From Pseudomonadales bacterium (GTDB taxonomy: Bacteria; Pseudomonadota; Gammaproteobacteria; Pseudomonadales; Azotimanducaceae), in contig JAHRVQ010000072.1 of NCBI GenBank assembly GCA_019090615.1, forward strand, positions 1 to 54,812: a stretch of DNA of 54,812 nt, read 5' to 3'. Below, piece by piece: positions 35,526 to 43,069 of the stretch. Below the pieces are notes generated by a model. The model was given only the letters and a program-made list of their open reading frames with translations. It searched no databases and was not told the DNA's origin. Position 1 is the stretch's first letter. Every line of letters begins with the position of its first letter. A program made the position numbers and the translations under genes.

Positions 35526-36803
35526 TTATCGATTAACAAACTCAGGATAAGCTTCAACACCGCACTCAGAAAGGTCAACACCTTCGTACTCTTCTTCCTC
35601 GCTAACGCGAATTCCGAAGACTACCTTGAGTACCATCCAGACTACAAAGCTAGTTGCAAATACCCAGCCAAAGATAGTCGCCGCACCGATAATCTGTCCA
35701 GAAAACGAAGAACCAGAATTGGTAACAGGTACAAGTAATAAACCAAGAATACCGCAAGTACCGTGTACTGATATAGCACCTACTGGGTCGTCAATCTTAA
35801 GTTTATCAAGACCAATTATTGAGAATACAACCAATACGCCACCAGCTGCGCCAAACAGGGTTGCCTGCAAAGCGGTTGGTGTTGATGGTTCAGCGGTAAT
35901 CGCCACCAGACCAGCTAGCGCACCATTAAGTAACATAGTGAGATCAGCTTTACCAAATAATATTCGAGCCGTTACCAGCGCCGCGATGGCACCACCAGCG
36001 GCAGCAGCATTGGTATTAAGAAACACCATTGCCACGGAATTAGCACTGGCAATATCGCCCAACTTCAGTACTGAACCGCCATTGAACCCGAACCAGCCCA
36101 TCCAGAGGATAAATGTACCGAGGGTCGCCAGCGGCAGGTTAGCACCAGGAATAGCCAGTACTTCACCATTTTTACCATATTTGCCCTTACGTGCACCAAG
36201 TAGTAATACACCAGCCAACGCTGCAGTAGCGCCTGCCAGGTGAACAATACCTGAACCAGCAAAATCAGAGAAACCTAGATCACCAAGATTATATAAACCG
36301 AAGACGTCAGCACCATTCCAGGTCCATGATCCTTCCATAGGATAGATAACGCCCGTCATTACTACGGCAAACCCGAGGAATGCCCAAAGCTTCATGCGTT
36401 CAGCAACCGCACCAGATACGATGGACATTGCAGTAGCAACAAATACTACCTGAAAGAAGAAGTCTGAAGCATTTGAATAAACTGAACCGCCACTGAAACC
36501 GGCTTCATGGGACTCAGCCAGCACTGCCTTGGTTAATTCATCAGCGGATGCCGCGCCATCCAGCTCAATACCAGCAAGCATAAAGCCGCCGTCATACATA
36601 AGTGCATAACCGCAAACCAGATACATGATGCAGGATATGGCGAACAAGGCGACATTTTTAGTCAGTATTTCCGCAGTATTTTTTGATCGCACAAGTCCAG
36701 CTTCAAGCATGGCAAAGCCAGCCGCCATCCACATTACAAGTGCACCACATACGAGGAAGTAAAACGTATCCATCGCATATTGAAGTTCTAGTGTTTGATC
36801 CAC
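35526..36803 (-). CDS. amt: Ammonium transporter
   Basis: 425 residues with eleven predicted membrane helices. Family motifs: FYFLVCGALVMWMAAGFAMLEAGLVRSKN, MTGVIYPMEGSWTWNG, GSGIVHLAGATAALAGVLLLGAR, ILWMGWFGFNGGS, and ISVHGTCGILGLLLV with pore histidines in VHLAG and VHGT. It conducts ammonium across the inner membrane. Start: a GTG at 36803 lies six bases after GGAGGGG; an upstream GTG at 36818 overlaps that site. There is no glnK beside it, which is unusual since amt is normally paired with glnK. A sigma-54 promoter and an NtrC-like site lie upstream, so expression should rise in nitrogen limitation. Confidence 0.95.
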   Translation of the reverse strand: MDQTLELQYAMDTFYFLVCGALVMWMAAGFAMLEAGLVRSKNTAEILTKNVALFAISCIMYLVCGYALMYDGGFMLAGIELDGAASADELTKAVLAESHEAGFSGGSVYSNASDFFFQVVFVATAMSIVSGAVAERMKLWAFLGFAVVMTGVIYPMEGSWTWNGADVFGLYNLGDLGFSDFAGSGIVHLAGATAALAGVLLLGARKGKYGKNGEVLAIPGANLPLATLGTFILWMGWFGFNGGSVLKLGDIASANSVAMVFLNTNAAAAGGAIAALVTARILFGKADLTMLLNGALAGLVAITAEPSTPTALQATLFGAAGGVLVVFSIIGLDKLKIDDPVGAISVHGTCGILGLLLVPVTNSGSSFSGQIIGAATIFGWVFATSFVVWMVLKVVFGIRVSEEEEYEGVDLSECGVEAYPEFVNR

Positions 36804-36866
36804 AATTGGCCCCTCCACAGGTCTTTTTCGTTTGATTTATTGTTTTATTACTTTGAATAAACATTG

Positions 36867-36882
36867 AGCAAACTTAATGCCA
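36867..36882 (-). promoter_or_regulatory. Sigma-54 promoter of amt
   Basis: Minus strand TGGCAT-TAAGT-TTGCT: the -24 GG and -12 GC are ten bases apart as sigma-54 requires; 13 or so positions agree with TGGCAC-N5-TTGCA. It is about 65 bp before the chosen start. Confidence 0.7.
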
Positions 36883-36977
36883 AATTTAGGACTCTGATAA
36901 ATTTAAATCCTAAAGGCCTGTTTTCAGAGGCCTGAAGATACCACTAGCCCCTGCGATCGATTATAAATTTGATCCGG

Positions 36978-36994
36978 CGCACCAATTAGATGCA
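36978..36994 (-). promoter_or_regulatory. NtrC-type enhancer site upstream of amt
   Basis: Minus strand TGCATC-TAATT-GGTGCG, close to TGCACC-N5-GGTGCA, about 110 bp upstream of the sigma-54 promoter, the normal enhancer distance. A weaker half-matching site may lie at 37021-37037. Confidence 0.6.
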
Positions 36995-37050
36995 CGGTTA
37001 TGAGGCGAACACCCCGCTTACGCCCTGTTTGAATGCAATATTTAGAACTA

Positions 37051-37074
37051 AAAAAGGGCCGTTAGGCCCTTTTT
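37051..37074 (-). terminator. Rho-independent terminator of the thiolase gene
   Basis: AAAAAGGGCC-GTTA-GGCCCTTTTT, perfect 10-bp arms with A/T flanks on both sides. On the minus strand it lies 70 bases after the acetyltransferase stop and insulates amt. Confidence 0.9.
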
Positions 37075-37143
37075 GTGGATATAACTTAGTTCGCAAGATG
37101 GATAACAGGAGTATTGGCTTCTAACCACAACCCCTGGCAGGTT

Positions 37144-38313
37144 TTACCCATCCAACCTTTCAATGATGGTGCCAGTACCCAGACCACCACCACAACACAT
37201 GGCGATCAAAGCATATTTACCCCCAGTACGTTCTAGCTCATGTAAGGCCGTGGTGATCAATCGAGCACCGGTGCTGCCAGTGGGATGTCCCAGAGCAATC
37301 GCGCCGCCATTAACATTGGTTTTAGCCGGGTCAATCCCCAGATCTTTCTCCCAGGCAAGTACCACTGAAGCAAAAGCTTCGTTCACTTCAAAGATATCAA
37401 TATCTTCAAGCGTCAAACCAGCCCGATCCAGCACTTTACGGGTTGCAGGAATAGGCCCCTTCAACATCGTAACCGGGTCAACACCCACCAGGGTAGTAGC
37501 AACAATCTTAGCCCGAGGTTTAAGGCCCTGTTCCTTCACTGCCTTTTCTGAAGCCATAATCACGCAGGCGGCACCGTCTGAAATCTGCGACGAAGTACCC
37601 GCCGTATGAATGTCCTGACCTGGCACCAGATTCAACGCAGCCAAAGACTCTGCAGAGGTTGCCCGCATGCCTTCGTCTTTACTAATTACCTGCGTTTTAC
37701 CGGTAGGCTTAAATTCCTTATCCATCACAGGTGCTTCAATAGGCACAATTTCACGTTCAAAGCGATTTTCTTCCCAGGCAGTGGCGGCTTTTTGTTGACT
37801 GGCCAAACCAAAGGCATCTGTTTCCTTGCGCGTGATCTGGTATTCCTCGGCAATCATCGAGGCACCTTTAAACTGACTTGTGGGCTGATAATGTTTGGTA
37901 TAGCTTTCGCCCATTGGCGAGCCATCTTTTACATTAGAACCTAAGGGCACCCGGCTCATCATCTCAACACCGCAGCTCATGACTACTTCTTCTACGCCGG
38001 CAGCAATCATTGATGCACCCATAGTCGTCGCCTGCTGGCTAGAACCACATTGCGAATCAACCGTGGTCGCCGCAACTTCCAACGGCAAACCCTGGGACAA
38101 CCAGGCAACACGTGCAATATTAAACGCCTGTTCACCTACCTGAGAAACACAACCGCCGATAACCTGATCAACTTTTTCAGGGTTCACGCCGCTGCGATCT
38201 AACGCACCTTTTTGAACCGCACCTAGCAAATCGGCAGGTTTTAAACCGGCCAGACCTTTACCACGCTTACCAATTGGGCTTCTGCAAGCCTCAACAATAT
38301 ATACATCTCCCAT
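37144..38313 (-). CDS. Acetyl-CoA C-acyltransferase (thiolase)
   Basis: 389 residues, full-length thiolase with nucleophile C89 in DSQCGSSQQA, H343 in ALGHPTGSTGAR and the second cysteine C374 in MCCGGGLGTG. NVNGGAIALGHP and VNEAFA are diagnostic. It cleaves 3-ketoacyl-CoA to acetyl-CoA plus a shortened acyl-CoA, or condenses acetyl-CoA. The C-x-S-S form and PIGKRGKGLAGL resemble steroid/fatty-acid FadA-type enzymes rather than PhaA, but I cannot assign it firmly. Start ATG 38313 after GAGG with about eight bases between. Monocistronic, ended by the hairpin at 37051. Confidence 0.93.
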   Translation of the reverse strand: MGDVYIVEACRSPIGKRGKGLAGLKPADLLGAVQKGALDRSGVNPEKVDQVIGGCVSQVGEQAFNIARVAWLSQGLPLEVAATTVDSQCGSSQQATTMGASMIAAGVEEVVMSCGVEMMSRVPLGSNVKDGSPMGESYTKHYQPTSQFKGASMIAEEYQITRKETDAFGLASQQKAATAWEENRFEREIVPIEAPVMDKEFKPTGKTQVISKDEGMRATSAESLAALNLVPGQDIHTAGTSSQISDGAACVIMASEKAVKEQGLKPRAKIVATTLVGVDPVTMLKGPIPATRKVLDRAGLTLEDIDIFEVNEAFASVVLAWEKDLGIDPAKTNVNGGAIALGHPTGSTGARLITTALHELERTGGKYALIAMCCGGGLGTGTIIERLDG

Positions 38314-38612
38314 GACGAAATCCTCATTCGGTTAATTTAGGGTTAATTTGTAACTATTTTGATCGATGCGCAATTTACATTGTGCCTGGGCGACATCTTA
38401 TCGAGTCGTTGCCGGCCTGGCTAACTACTGTTGACTGCCGCCAGACGCAGGTCAACTGTCAGCTATCAACCATGAAAAAAGCGACTGATCACGAAAGGTT
38501 GTTAACAAGTATACAGCGCTCGATAATAAAAAACCTCCATCGCCTTCGCGCCCTCATTTACTGCGCGTGATATTCAGACCCGCTTTTACTACACTAAAAG
38601 TGCAACATGACA
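38314..38612. other. 299-bp gap upstream of the thiolase gene
   Basis: Contents: GGTTAATTTA/GGTTAATTTG with 11-bp period at 38330-38350, an imperfect inverted repeat ACTGTTGAC (38427-38435) / GTCAACTGT (38451-38459), and the 19-bp duplication at its right end. No gene. Confidence 0.4.
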
Positions 38613-38628
38613 CTAAAAGCGCAATGCA
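38591..38628. repeat. Tandem repeat, 19 bp, 2 copies, containing a gene end
   Basis: ACACTAAAAGTGCAACATG (38591) and ACACTAAAAGCGCAATGCA (38610). The second holds the stop (CTA = TAG at 38613-38615) and last codons of the FMN reductase gene; the first lies just beyond. Confidence 0.85.
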
Positions 38629-39173
38629 TTATTTTCAATAGCGGCTTTATTCTCAAGATGCTGGCAAAAATTAGCAACCCCCTGCTTCAGCGCAGCGGCT
38701 AATTGAGGCGTCGCTACAATACCCTCAACATCAATATTAGCGCCTAATAATGGCACGCTTACAAACGATGTTGGTATTAGGTCAGCAGACATGGTTGTTA
38801 ATATTTCTTTTAAGGCATCCTGGGCATGGGAAGCCCGTGGTGAAGTATTGATCAGCATGACAGGCATCGCCGGGAAATCAATACTGCCCACCAGCCAGTC
38901 GAGAGCATTTTTCATTGGCCCGCTCATACCGTGAGCATATTCTGGGCTCGCTATAATTAGGCCATCCGATTGCTGCAAGGATGAACTTAACTTCTCAACC
39001 GCAGGTAGCCAATGACCTTCGAGATCCGGATTAAATAACGGCAAGCTGGCAATATCGCCGAACACAATATCCACGCCGTCCGGCGCCAACATAACCAGCG
39101 CCGCCAGCGCCATTGTATTTAATGAATGCTGACGTAAACTGCCAGATAATGCTAACAACTTCAGACGTTTCAT
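38613..39173 (-). CDS. NADPH-dependent FMN reductase-like flavoprotein
   Basis: 186 residues, flavodoxin-like fold: LALSGSLRQHSLNTMAL binds the FMN phosphate, DGLIIASPEYAHGMSGPMKN plus ALDW is the second flavin-contacting loop, matching the PEYNxxxPGxLKNAxDW signature. Homologues reduce FMN, quinones, azo dyes or chromate with NADPH. It could supply reduced flavin to the luciferase-like enzyme or other flavin-dependent enzymes, but nothing here proves that. It is encoded downstream of the alpha/beta hydrolase on the same strand with about 54 bases between, so they may form one transcript. Confidence 0.88.
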   Translation of the reverse strand: MKRLKLLALSGSLRQHSLNTMALAALVMLAPDGVDIVFGDIASLPLFNPDLEGHWLPAVEKLSSSLQQSDGLIIASPEYAHGMSGPMKNALDWLVGSIDFPAMPVMLINTSPRASHAQDALKEILTTMSADLIPTSFVSVPLLGANIDVEGIVATPQLAAALKQGVANFCQHLENKAAIENNALRF

Positions 39174-39227
39174 TAATTCCTAATCCCTGGTTGGCATTAA
39201 ACGCCTGATAAAGCCCGCATAAACACC

Positions 39228-39896
39228 CTATAACGCCGCCAAAAACTGTTCAATCGCAGGGTTAACAATCTTTGCATGGCTGGCATGTACATGGTGCCCA
39301 GCATCCGCTACGATTAGCGATTGTACCCGCGGAACGCGTTTTTCCAGCACTTTCATCGCACCGTGGAACGCGGTATCGCGGCTACCGGCGATCTGTAGCA
39401 CGGGGCATTGTATTTGCTCCAGACCATCCATCACCAGCGCATCATGTTGTTCCACCAAACGTGCCGAAGCCAGCGGGACAGGGAAAGTTTTACCCGCTTT
39501 GCGGGTGCCTCTATTCCATTTCTCCCGTGCTTCTGGTTTACGATAACCCGGCCCCGTCGCGATCAGCACCAGACCACGTAGACCCTGCGGATTCTGTATG
39601 GCTCGGCATTGATTTAGATAACCACCTAGCGAATGGCCAATCATCACCACATCATTGCCCGCATCAGCTATCACGTTATCAAGATCTTCAAGGGCAATAT
39701 CTCGCGAATAAGCGTCGTCCTGTTCCGGTTTGGCTGAGCCCCCATGGCCGATCAGATCCCAGCAGTGAACTGCATAATTTGGTGCGAAATGTTCAATCTG
39801 GTGCTCCCAGGTTTCAGCTGTACCGCCAAAACCATGGGTAAATACCAGCGCCTGACCACTGCCAGAACGATATACTTTAATTCGAGTGTTATTCAT
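39228..39896 (-). CDS. Alpha/beta hydrolase
   Basis: 222 residues. Oxyanion HGFGG (21-25), nucleophile elbow GHSLGG with S89, D174 in AGSRDTAFHG and H201 in ADAGHHVHAS complete the triad. The enzyme is short, with a reduced lid. HGGSAKP and the terminal AIEQFLAAL are common in esterases and C-C hydrolases of degradation pathways. A role in hydrolysing lactones or esters formed by the Baeyer-Villiger-type enzymes is possible (inference). Start ATG 39896 has no strong RBS. Probably co-transcribed with the FMN reductase. Confidence 0.88.
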   Translation of the reverse strand: MNNTRIKVYRSGSGQALVFTHGFGGTAETWEHQIEHFAPNYAVHCWDLIGHGGSAKPEQDDAYSRDIALEDLDNVIADAGNDVVMIGHSLGGYLNQCRAIQNPQGLRGLVLIATGPGYRKPEAREKWNRGTRKAGKTFPVPLASARLVEQHDALVMDGLEQIQCPVLQIAGSRDTAFHGAMKVLEKRVPRVQSLIVADAGHHVHASHAKIVNPAIEQFLAAL

Positions 39897-39937
39897 CGGT
39901 ATTTATAACCTGATTAGTGAAAATAAATTTATGCAAA

Positions 39938-40004
39938 CAATTTAGCGACAACAATTTAGTGACAACAATTTTTATACAAACAATAGCCCATCGATAGCCC
40001 ATCG
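39938..40004. repeat. Two short tandem arrays, 14 bp and 11 bp
   Basis: CAATTTAGCGACAA/CAATTTAGTGACAA (39938-39965, with a decayed third copy) and ATAGCCCATCG twice (39983-40004). Confidence 0.85.
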
Positions 40005-40163
40005 ATTATCGACGCTGTACCACGTATTAGCTGCAACACACAAAACAAAGCATGAATTGTTCATGAATAGTGAATGCGATGTCAAGCTAACCGAGATTAA
40101 CAGGTCATTTTTGGTAACTCACCAGGTGCCAGTCTGACAGCTACTCTGATGGTGACTTACGTT

Positions 40164-40195
40164 GCTTTACCATGGTAGGGTAAAGCCTTTATTGT
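40164..40195 (+). promoter_or_regulatory. Operator-like inverted repeat over a tentative promoter
   Basis: GCTTTACC-N7-GGTAAAGC (40164-40186), perfect 8-bp arms. TTTACC (40166-40171), 18-bp spacer, TATTGT (40190-40195) would be the promoter, so a repressor bound to the repeat would cover its -35. Sixty bases later comes AAGGAG and the ATG. Confidence 0.5.
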
Positions 40196-40250
40196 GCTTA
40201 ACAGCGCCCCGTCGGATAGATGTTAGTGAACTGCAGCGTAAGGAGTAAAT

Positions 40251-41432
40251 ATGAGTCGGAAACCCGTAATCTGTGGCATTGGTCGCACTGCGTTTAGCCG
40301 CAATTCAGAACGTACAACCCTGGCTCAGGCAGCAGAAGCGGCCCGAACCGCAATCACCGACGCAGGCATGTTAGCCACAGATATCGATGGCGTTGCCTGC
40401 TTTGCTATGGGTGATTCAGCCCCCGGCATGGCCGTAGCGCACGCCGTTGGCATCGACGACCTGAACTGGAATATGGAGCTTTTTGGCGGCGGTTATTTTG
40501 CCACCAGTGTGGTAGCCAATGCGGGTATGGCGGTACAAACTGGCGCATGCGACGCCGTGCTGGTGTTTCGTTCCTTAAACGGCCGTTCGGGTAAGCGCTA
40601 TGGCCGCGCAGATGGGGGCGGCACTAAAAATGGCAGTGCTGCTACTAGTCGCACCGCAATGCAGGTCGGCGGTGAGCGGCAGTTCGCTGCACCGCATGGC
40701 TATATGACACCGCCACAATGGCTCGCATTATGGTGCCGTCAGCACCAACATCGCTACGGTTCCAGTTGCGAAGACCTGGGCCAAATAGCCATTACCCAAC
40801 GTCAGCATGCAGAAAACAACCCCCATGCGGTACAACGTGGCCATATTGATATGCAAGATTACCTGGCAGGCCGCTGGATCAACGAACCTTTTCGGGTCTT
40901 TGACTGTGCGCTGGAAGTCGATGGCGCGGTCGCCATGATCGTCACCACCGAAGAGCGCGCGCGCGATTTAAAACAGACACCCGTGTCTGTGGTGGCACAT
41001 GCAGAGTATACCGGCCACGGTGGCCTGATGGATCAATGGCCTGACTATACCACCATGTATTCTGAAAAAGCCGGCCCGCTGCTATGGCAGCGAGCAGGTA
41101 TTAAACCCAACGACGTCGATATCGCCTGTATGTACGATTGCTTCACCTACACCGTTATGGCAACCATGGAAGGCTTTGGCCTTTGTCAGCGTGGTGAAGT
41201 CGGCAGTTTCTTTGCCGCAGGCCGAGCCACCTATGGCGGTGAGGTAGTGGTCAATCCCCATGGCGGGCTACTTTCTGAAGGTTATATTCATGGTTTAAAT
41301 CATACCTTTGAAGCCGTTCTACAACTGCGTAACCAGGCTGAAAAACGGCAAGTCGAAGGTGCCACAACCGCCCTGGTTACCGCTGGCGCCGGCCCCTTTG
41401 GTGGCGGCATGATACTTAGGGCAGGTGTTTAA
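40251..41432 (+). CDS. Thiolase-like protein of the SCP2/Ltp2 type
   Basis: 393 residues with thiolase fold (ICGIGRTAFSR, LAQAAEAARTAITDAGM, DIDGVACF; C-terminal VVNPHGGLLSEGYIHGLNH and TAGAGPFGGGMILR). The usual nucleophilic cysteine is missing: the corresponding loop is MELFGGGYFATSVV (75-88). This cysteine-less branch includes Ltp2-type retro-aldolases of steroid side-chain degradation, which act with a DUF35 partner. The next gene is exactly such a DUF35 protein and overlaps by one base. I infer a two-subunit aldol-lyase or acyl-CoA-binding complex; an inactive thiolase homologue is the alternative. Strong AAGGAG RBS. Confidence 0.9.
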   Translation: MSRKPVICGIGRTAFSRNSERTTLAQAAEAARTAITDAGMLATDIDGVACFAMGDSAPGMAVAHAVGIDDLNWNMELFGGGYFATSVVANAGMAVQTGACDAVLVFRSLNGRSGKRYGRADGGGTKNGSAATSRTAMQVGGERQFAAPHGYMTPPQWLALWCRQHQHRYGSSCEDLGQIAITQRQHAENNPHAVQRGHIDMQDYLAGRWINEPFRVFDCALEVDGAVAMIVTTEERARDLKQTPVSVVAHAEYTGHGGLMDQWPDYTTMYSEKAGPLLWQRAGIKPNDVDIACMYDCFTYTVMATMEGFGLCQRGEVGSFFAAGRATYGGEVVVNPHGGLLSEGYIHGLNHTFEAVLQLRNQAEKRQVEGATTALVTAGAGPFGGGMILRAGV

Positions 41433-41854
41433 TGACAACTACCAGCTTACCACCGCAACCAAAACCAAACCTGGATACCGAAGGGTTCTGGCAGGCAACA
41501 AAGTCTGGCCAACTTTCCATTTGCCGTTGCCAGGAATGTCAGTTATGGCTCCAGCCACCACTGGAACGATGTCGGCAATGCGGCGCAACAACCCGCTTTG
41601 AGGCCGTCAGTGGCAAGGGCTCAATTTATAGCTTTGTGGTAGTACGACATGGCGCAGTACCCGGTTACCTCGACACCCTGCCTTATGTAGTGGCTATTAT
41701 CGAACTTGACGAACAGGTTGGTTTACGCCTGCCAACCAGGTTGTTAGACGTTGCGCCTGAGACGGTAGAGATTGGGCAACGGGTTGCGGTGCAGCTGGTG
41801 GATTTACCAGGCGGTGAGTTTCGGGTTGCCTGTTTCCGACAGGCTTCGGATTAA
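41432..41854 (+). CDS. DUF35 OB-fold/zinc-ribbon protein
   Basis: 140 residues. N-terminal rubredoxin-like zinc ribbon with C33-x2-C36 and C47-x2-C50 (CRCQECQLWL, CRQCG), then an OB-fold acyl-CoA-binding part (GKGSIYSFVVVRHGAVPGY, LPYVVAIIELDE). DUF35 proteins form obligate complexes with thiolase-like or MaoC-like partners. TAATG overlap with the upstream thiolase-like gene indicates translational coupling and a stoichiometric complex. Confidence 0.93.
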   Translation: MTTTSLPPQPKPNLDTEGFWQATKSGQLSICRCQECQLWLQPPLERCRQCGATTRFEAVSGKGSIYSFVVVRHGAVPGYLDTLPYVVAIIELDEQVGLRLPTRLLDVAPETVEIGQRVAVQLVDLPGGEFRVACFRQASD

Positions 41855-41973
41855 CGTATTGATGCACCGTTTATTAACTAACAGTCTATTCATCGACGCT
41901 TTAATTGTTAACAAAGTACTAACAGCAAATCAAATAGATGAGTCAAATAAGCTATTTTTAGCAAGGTAAACAA

Positions 41974-43002
41974 ATGAGCAAACCTAATGTGGTTGTGAGC
42001 TTTCCAGCCAATGCAGAACAGCTGAATATGCTGCAAGACACCCTCAACGATGTTGCTAAGGTAATCGGCATTACAGGTCTGCCAGAAGCCGAACGTATTG
42101 CAGCATTAAAAAATGCCCAGGCCCTGTTAACCTTTAATCCAGCCAAGGATTTGAACCAGGCAGATTGGTCAGCAGCAACTGAGCTAAAACTTATCCAGCT
42201 TATATCTGCCGGGGCGGACCACCTCTCTTTTGACAAACTACCTAAAGATATTACCGTAGCCTGCAATGCCGGCGGATATGCGGATGCCATTGCCGAGCAT
42301 ATTCTGGCAATGATTCTGGCGCTGCAAAAACGTTTAATGGAACAACATCTTAAATTGACAAACGGAGAATTTGACCAGAGCGGCAGGACCAAGGCCCTGC
42401 GCGGTTCGGTGGTAGGTATTTTAGGCCACGGCGGCATTGGCCGCGCAGCGGCCGACTTATTGCGCCCCTTCGACACGGAGATTCATGCCATCAACCGCCG
42501 CGGTGCAACCCAGGACCAGGTCACCAGTATCGGCACGCTGGACGATCTGGAGCAGCTACTGCGAAAAGTAGATATTCTAATAATCGCCATTCCGCTCAAT
42601 GCTCGTACCCAGGGTTTGCTGGGCGAACGTGAATTAGGCTGGATGAAACCGGATGCCATTTTAGTCAATGTGGCCCGCGGGGAAATTATTGATCAGGGTG
42701 CCCTGTATCGACACTTACAAACCCATCCCAAATTTCTCGCCGGTATTGAAGCATGGTGGGTGGAACCCGCCCGGCACGGTAAATTTGAGCTGGAATACCC
42801 TTTGCTAGAACTGCCGAATGTACTGGGTTGCCCGCATAATTCGGCCCAGATACCTGGCGCTATGCTAGAAGGCCTTAAAAATGCGGCACTTAATGTCCAT
42901 CGTTGGTTTGACGGCAAAAAACTGCCTGGCGTACTTGACCCAGCTGATTTTGCTGGATCAAAAAAGTCGGCATTTAAGCTACGAACTTATGGCGATTTAT
43001 AA
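41974..43002 (+). CDS. D-isomer-specific 2-hydroxyacid dehydrogenase
   Basis: 342 residues. Rossmann motif GILGHGGIGRAA (148-159), catalytic R235 (NVARGEIID), E264 (WWVEPARHGK) and H288 (CPHNS), the standard triad of D-2-hydroxyacid dehydrogenases. They interconvert 2-keto acids and D-2-hydroxy acids with NAD(P)H. N33-40 INRRG after the second strand suggests NADP. The AWWVEP form differs from the commoner ALDVFxxEP. Start ATG 41974 after AAGG. It follows the DUF35 gene by about 120 bases and may share its transcript; it ends 67 bases from a convergent gene. Confidence 0.9.
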   Translation: MSKPNVVVSFPANAEQLNMLQDTLNDVAKVIGITGLPEAERIAALKNAQALLTFNPAKDLNQADWSAATELKLIQLISAGADHLSFDKLPKDITVACNAGGYADAIAEHILAMILALQKRLMEQHLKLTNGEFDQSGRTKALRGSVVGILGHGGIGRAAADLLRPFDTEIHAINRRGATQDQVTSIGTLDDLEQLLRKVDILIIAIPLNARTQGLLGERELGWMKPDAILVNVARGEIIDQGALYRHLQTHPKFLAGIEAWWVEPARHGKFELEYPLLELPNVLGCPHNSAQIPGAMLEGLKNAALNVHRWFDGKKLPGVLDPADFAGSKKSAFKLRTYGDL

Positions 43003-43069
43003 CTGGGGTAATACATTTAGCGCCGTAAAAAGCAAAAATGCCGTCCAAACTTTAACTACCTAACATGCT

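Larger units (their letters stand above)
39897..40250. other. 354-bp divergent gap before the thiolase-like gene
   Basis: It contains the tandem repeats at 39938-40004 and the inverted repeat at 40164-40186 overlapping a possible promoter. Otherwise nothing recognisable. Confidence 0.45.
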
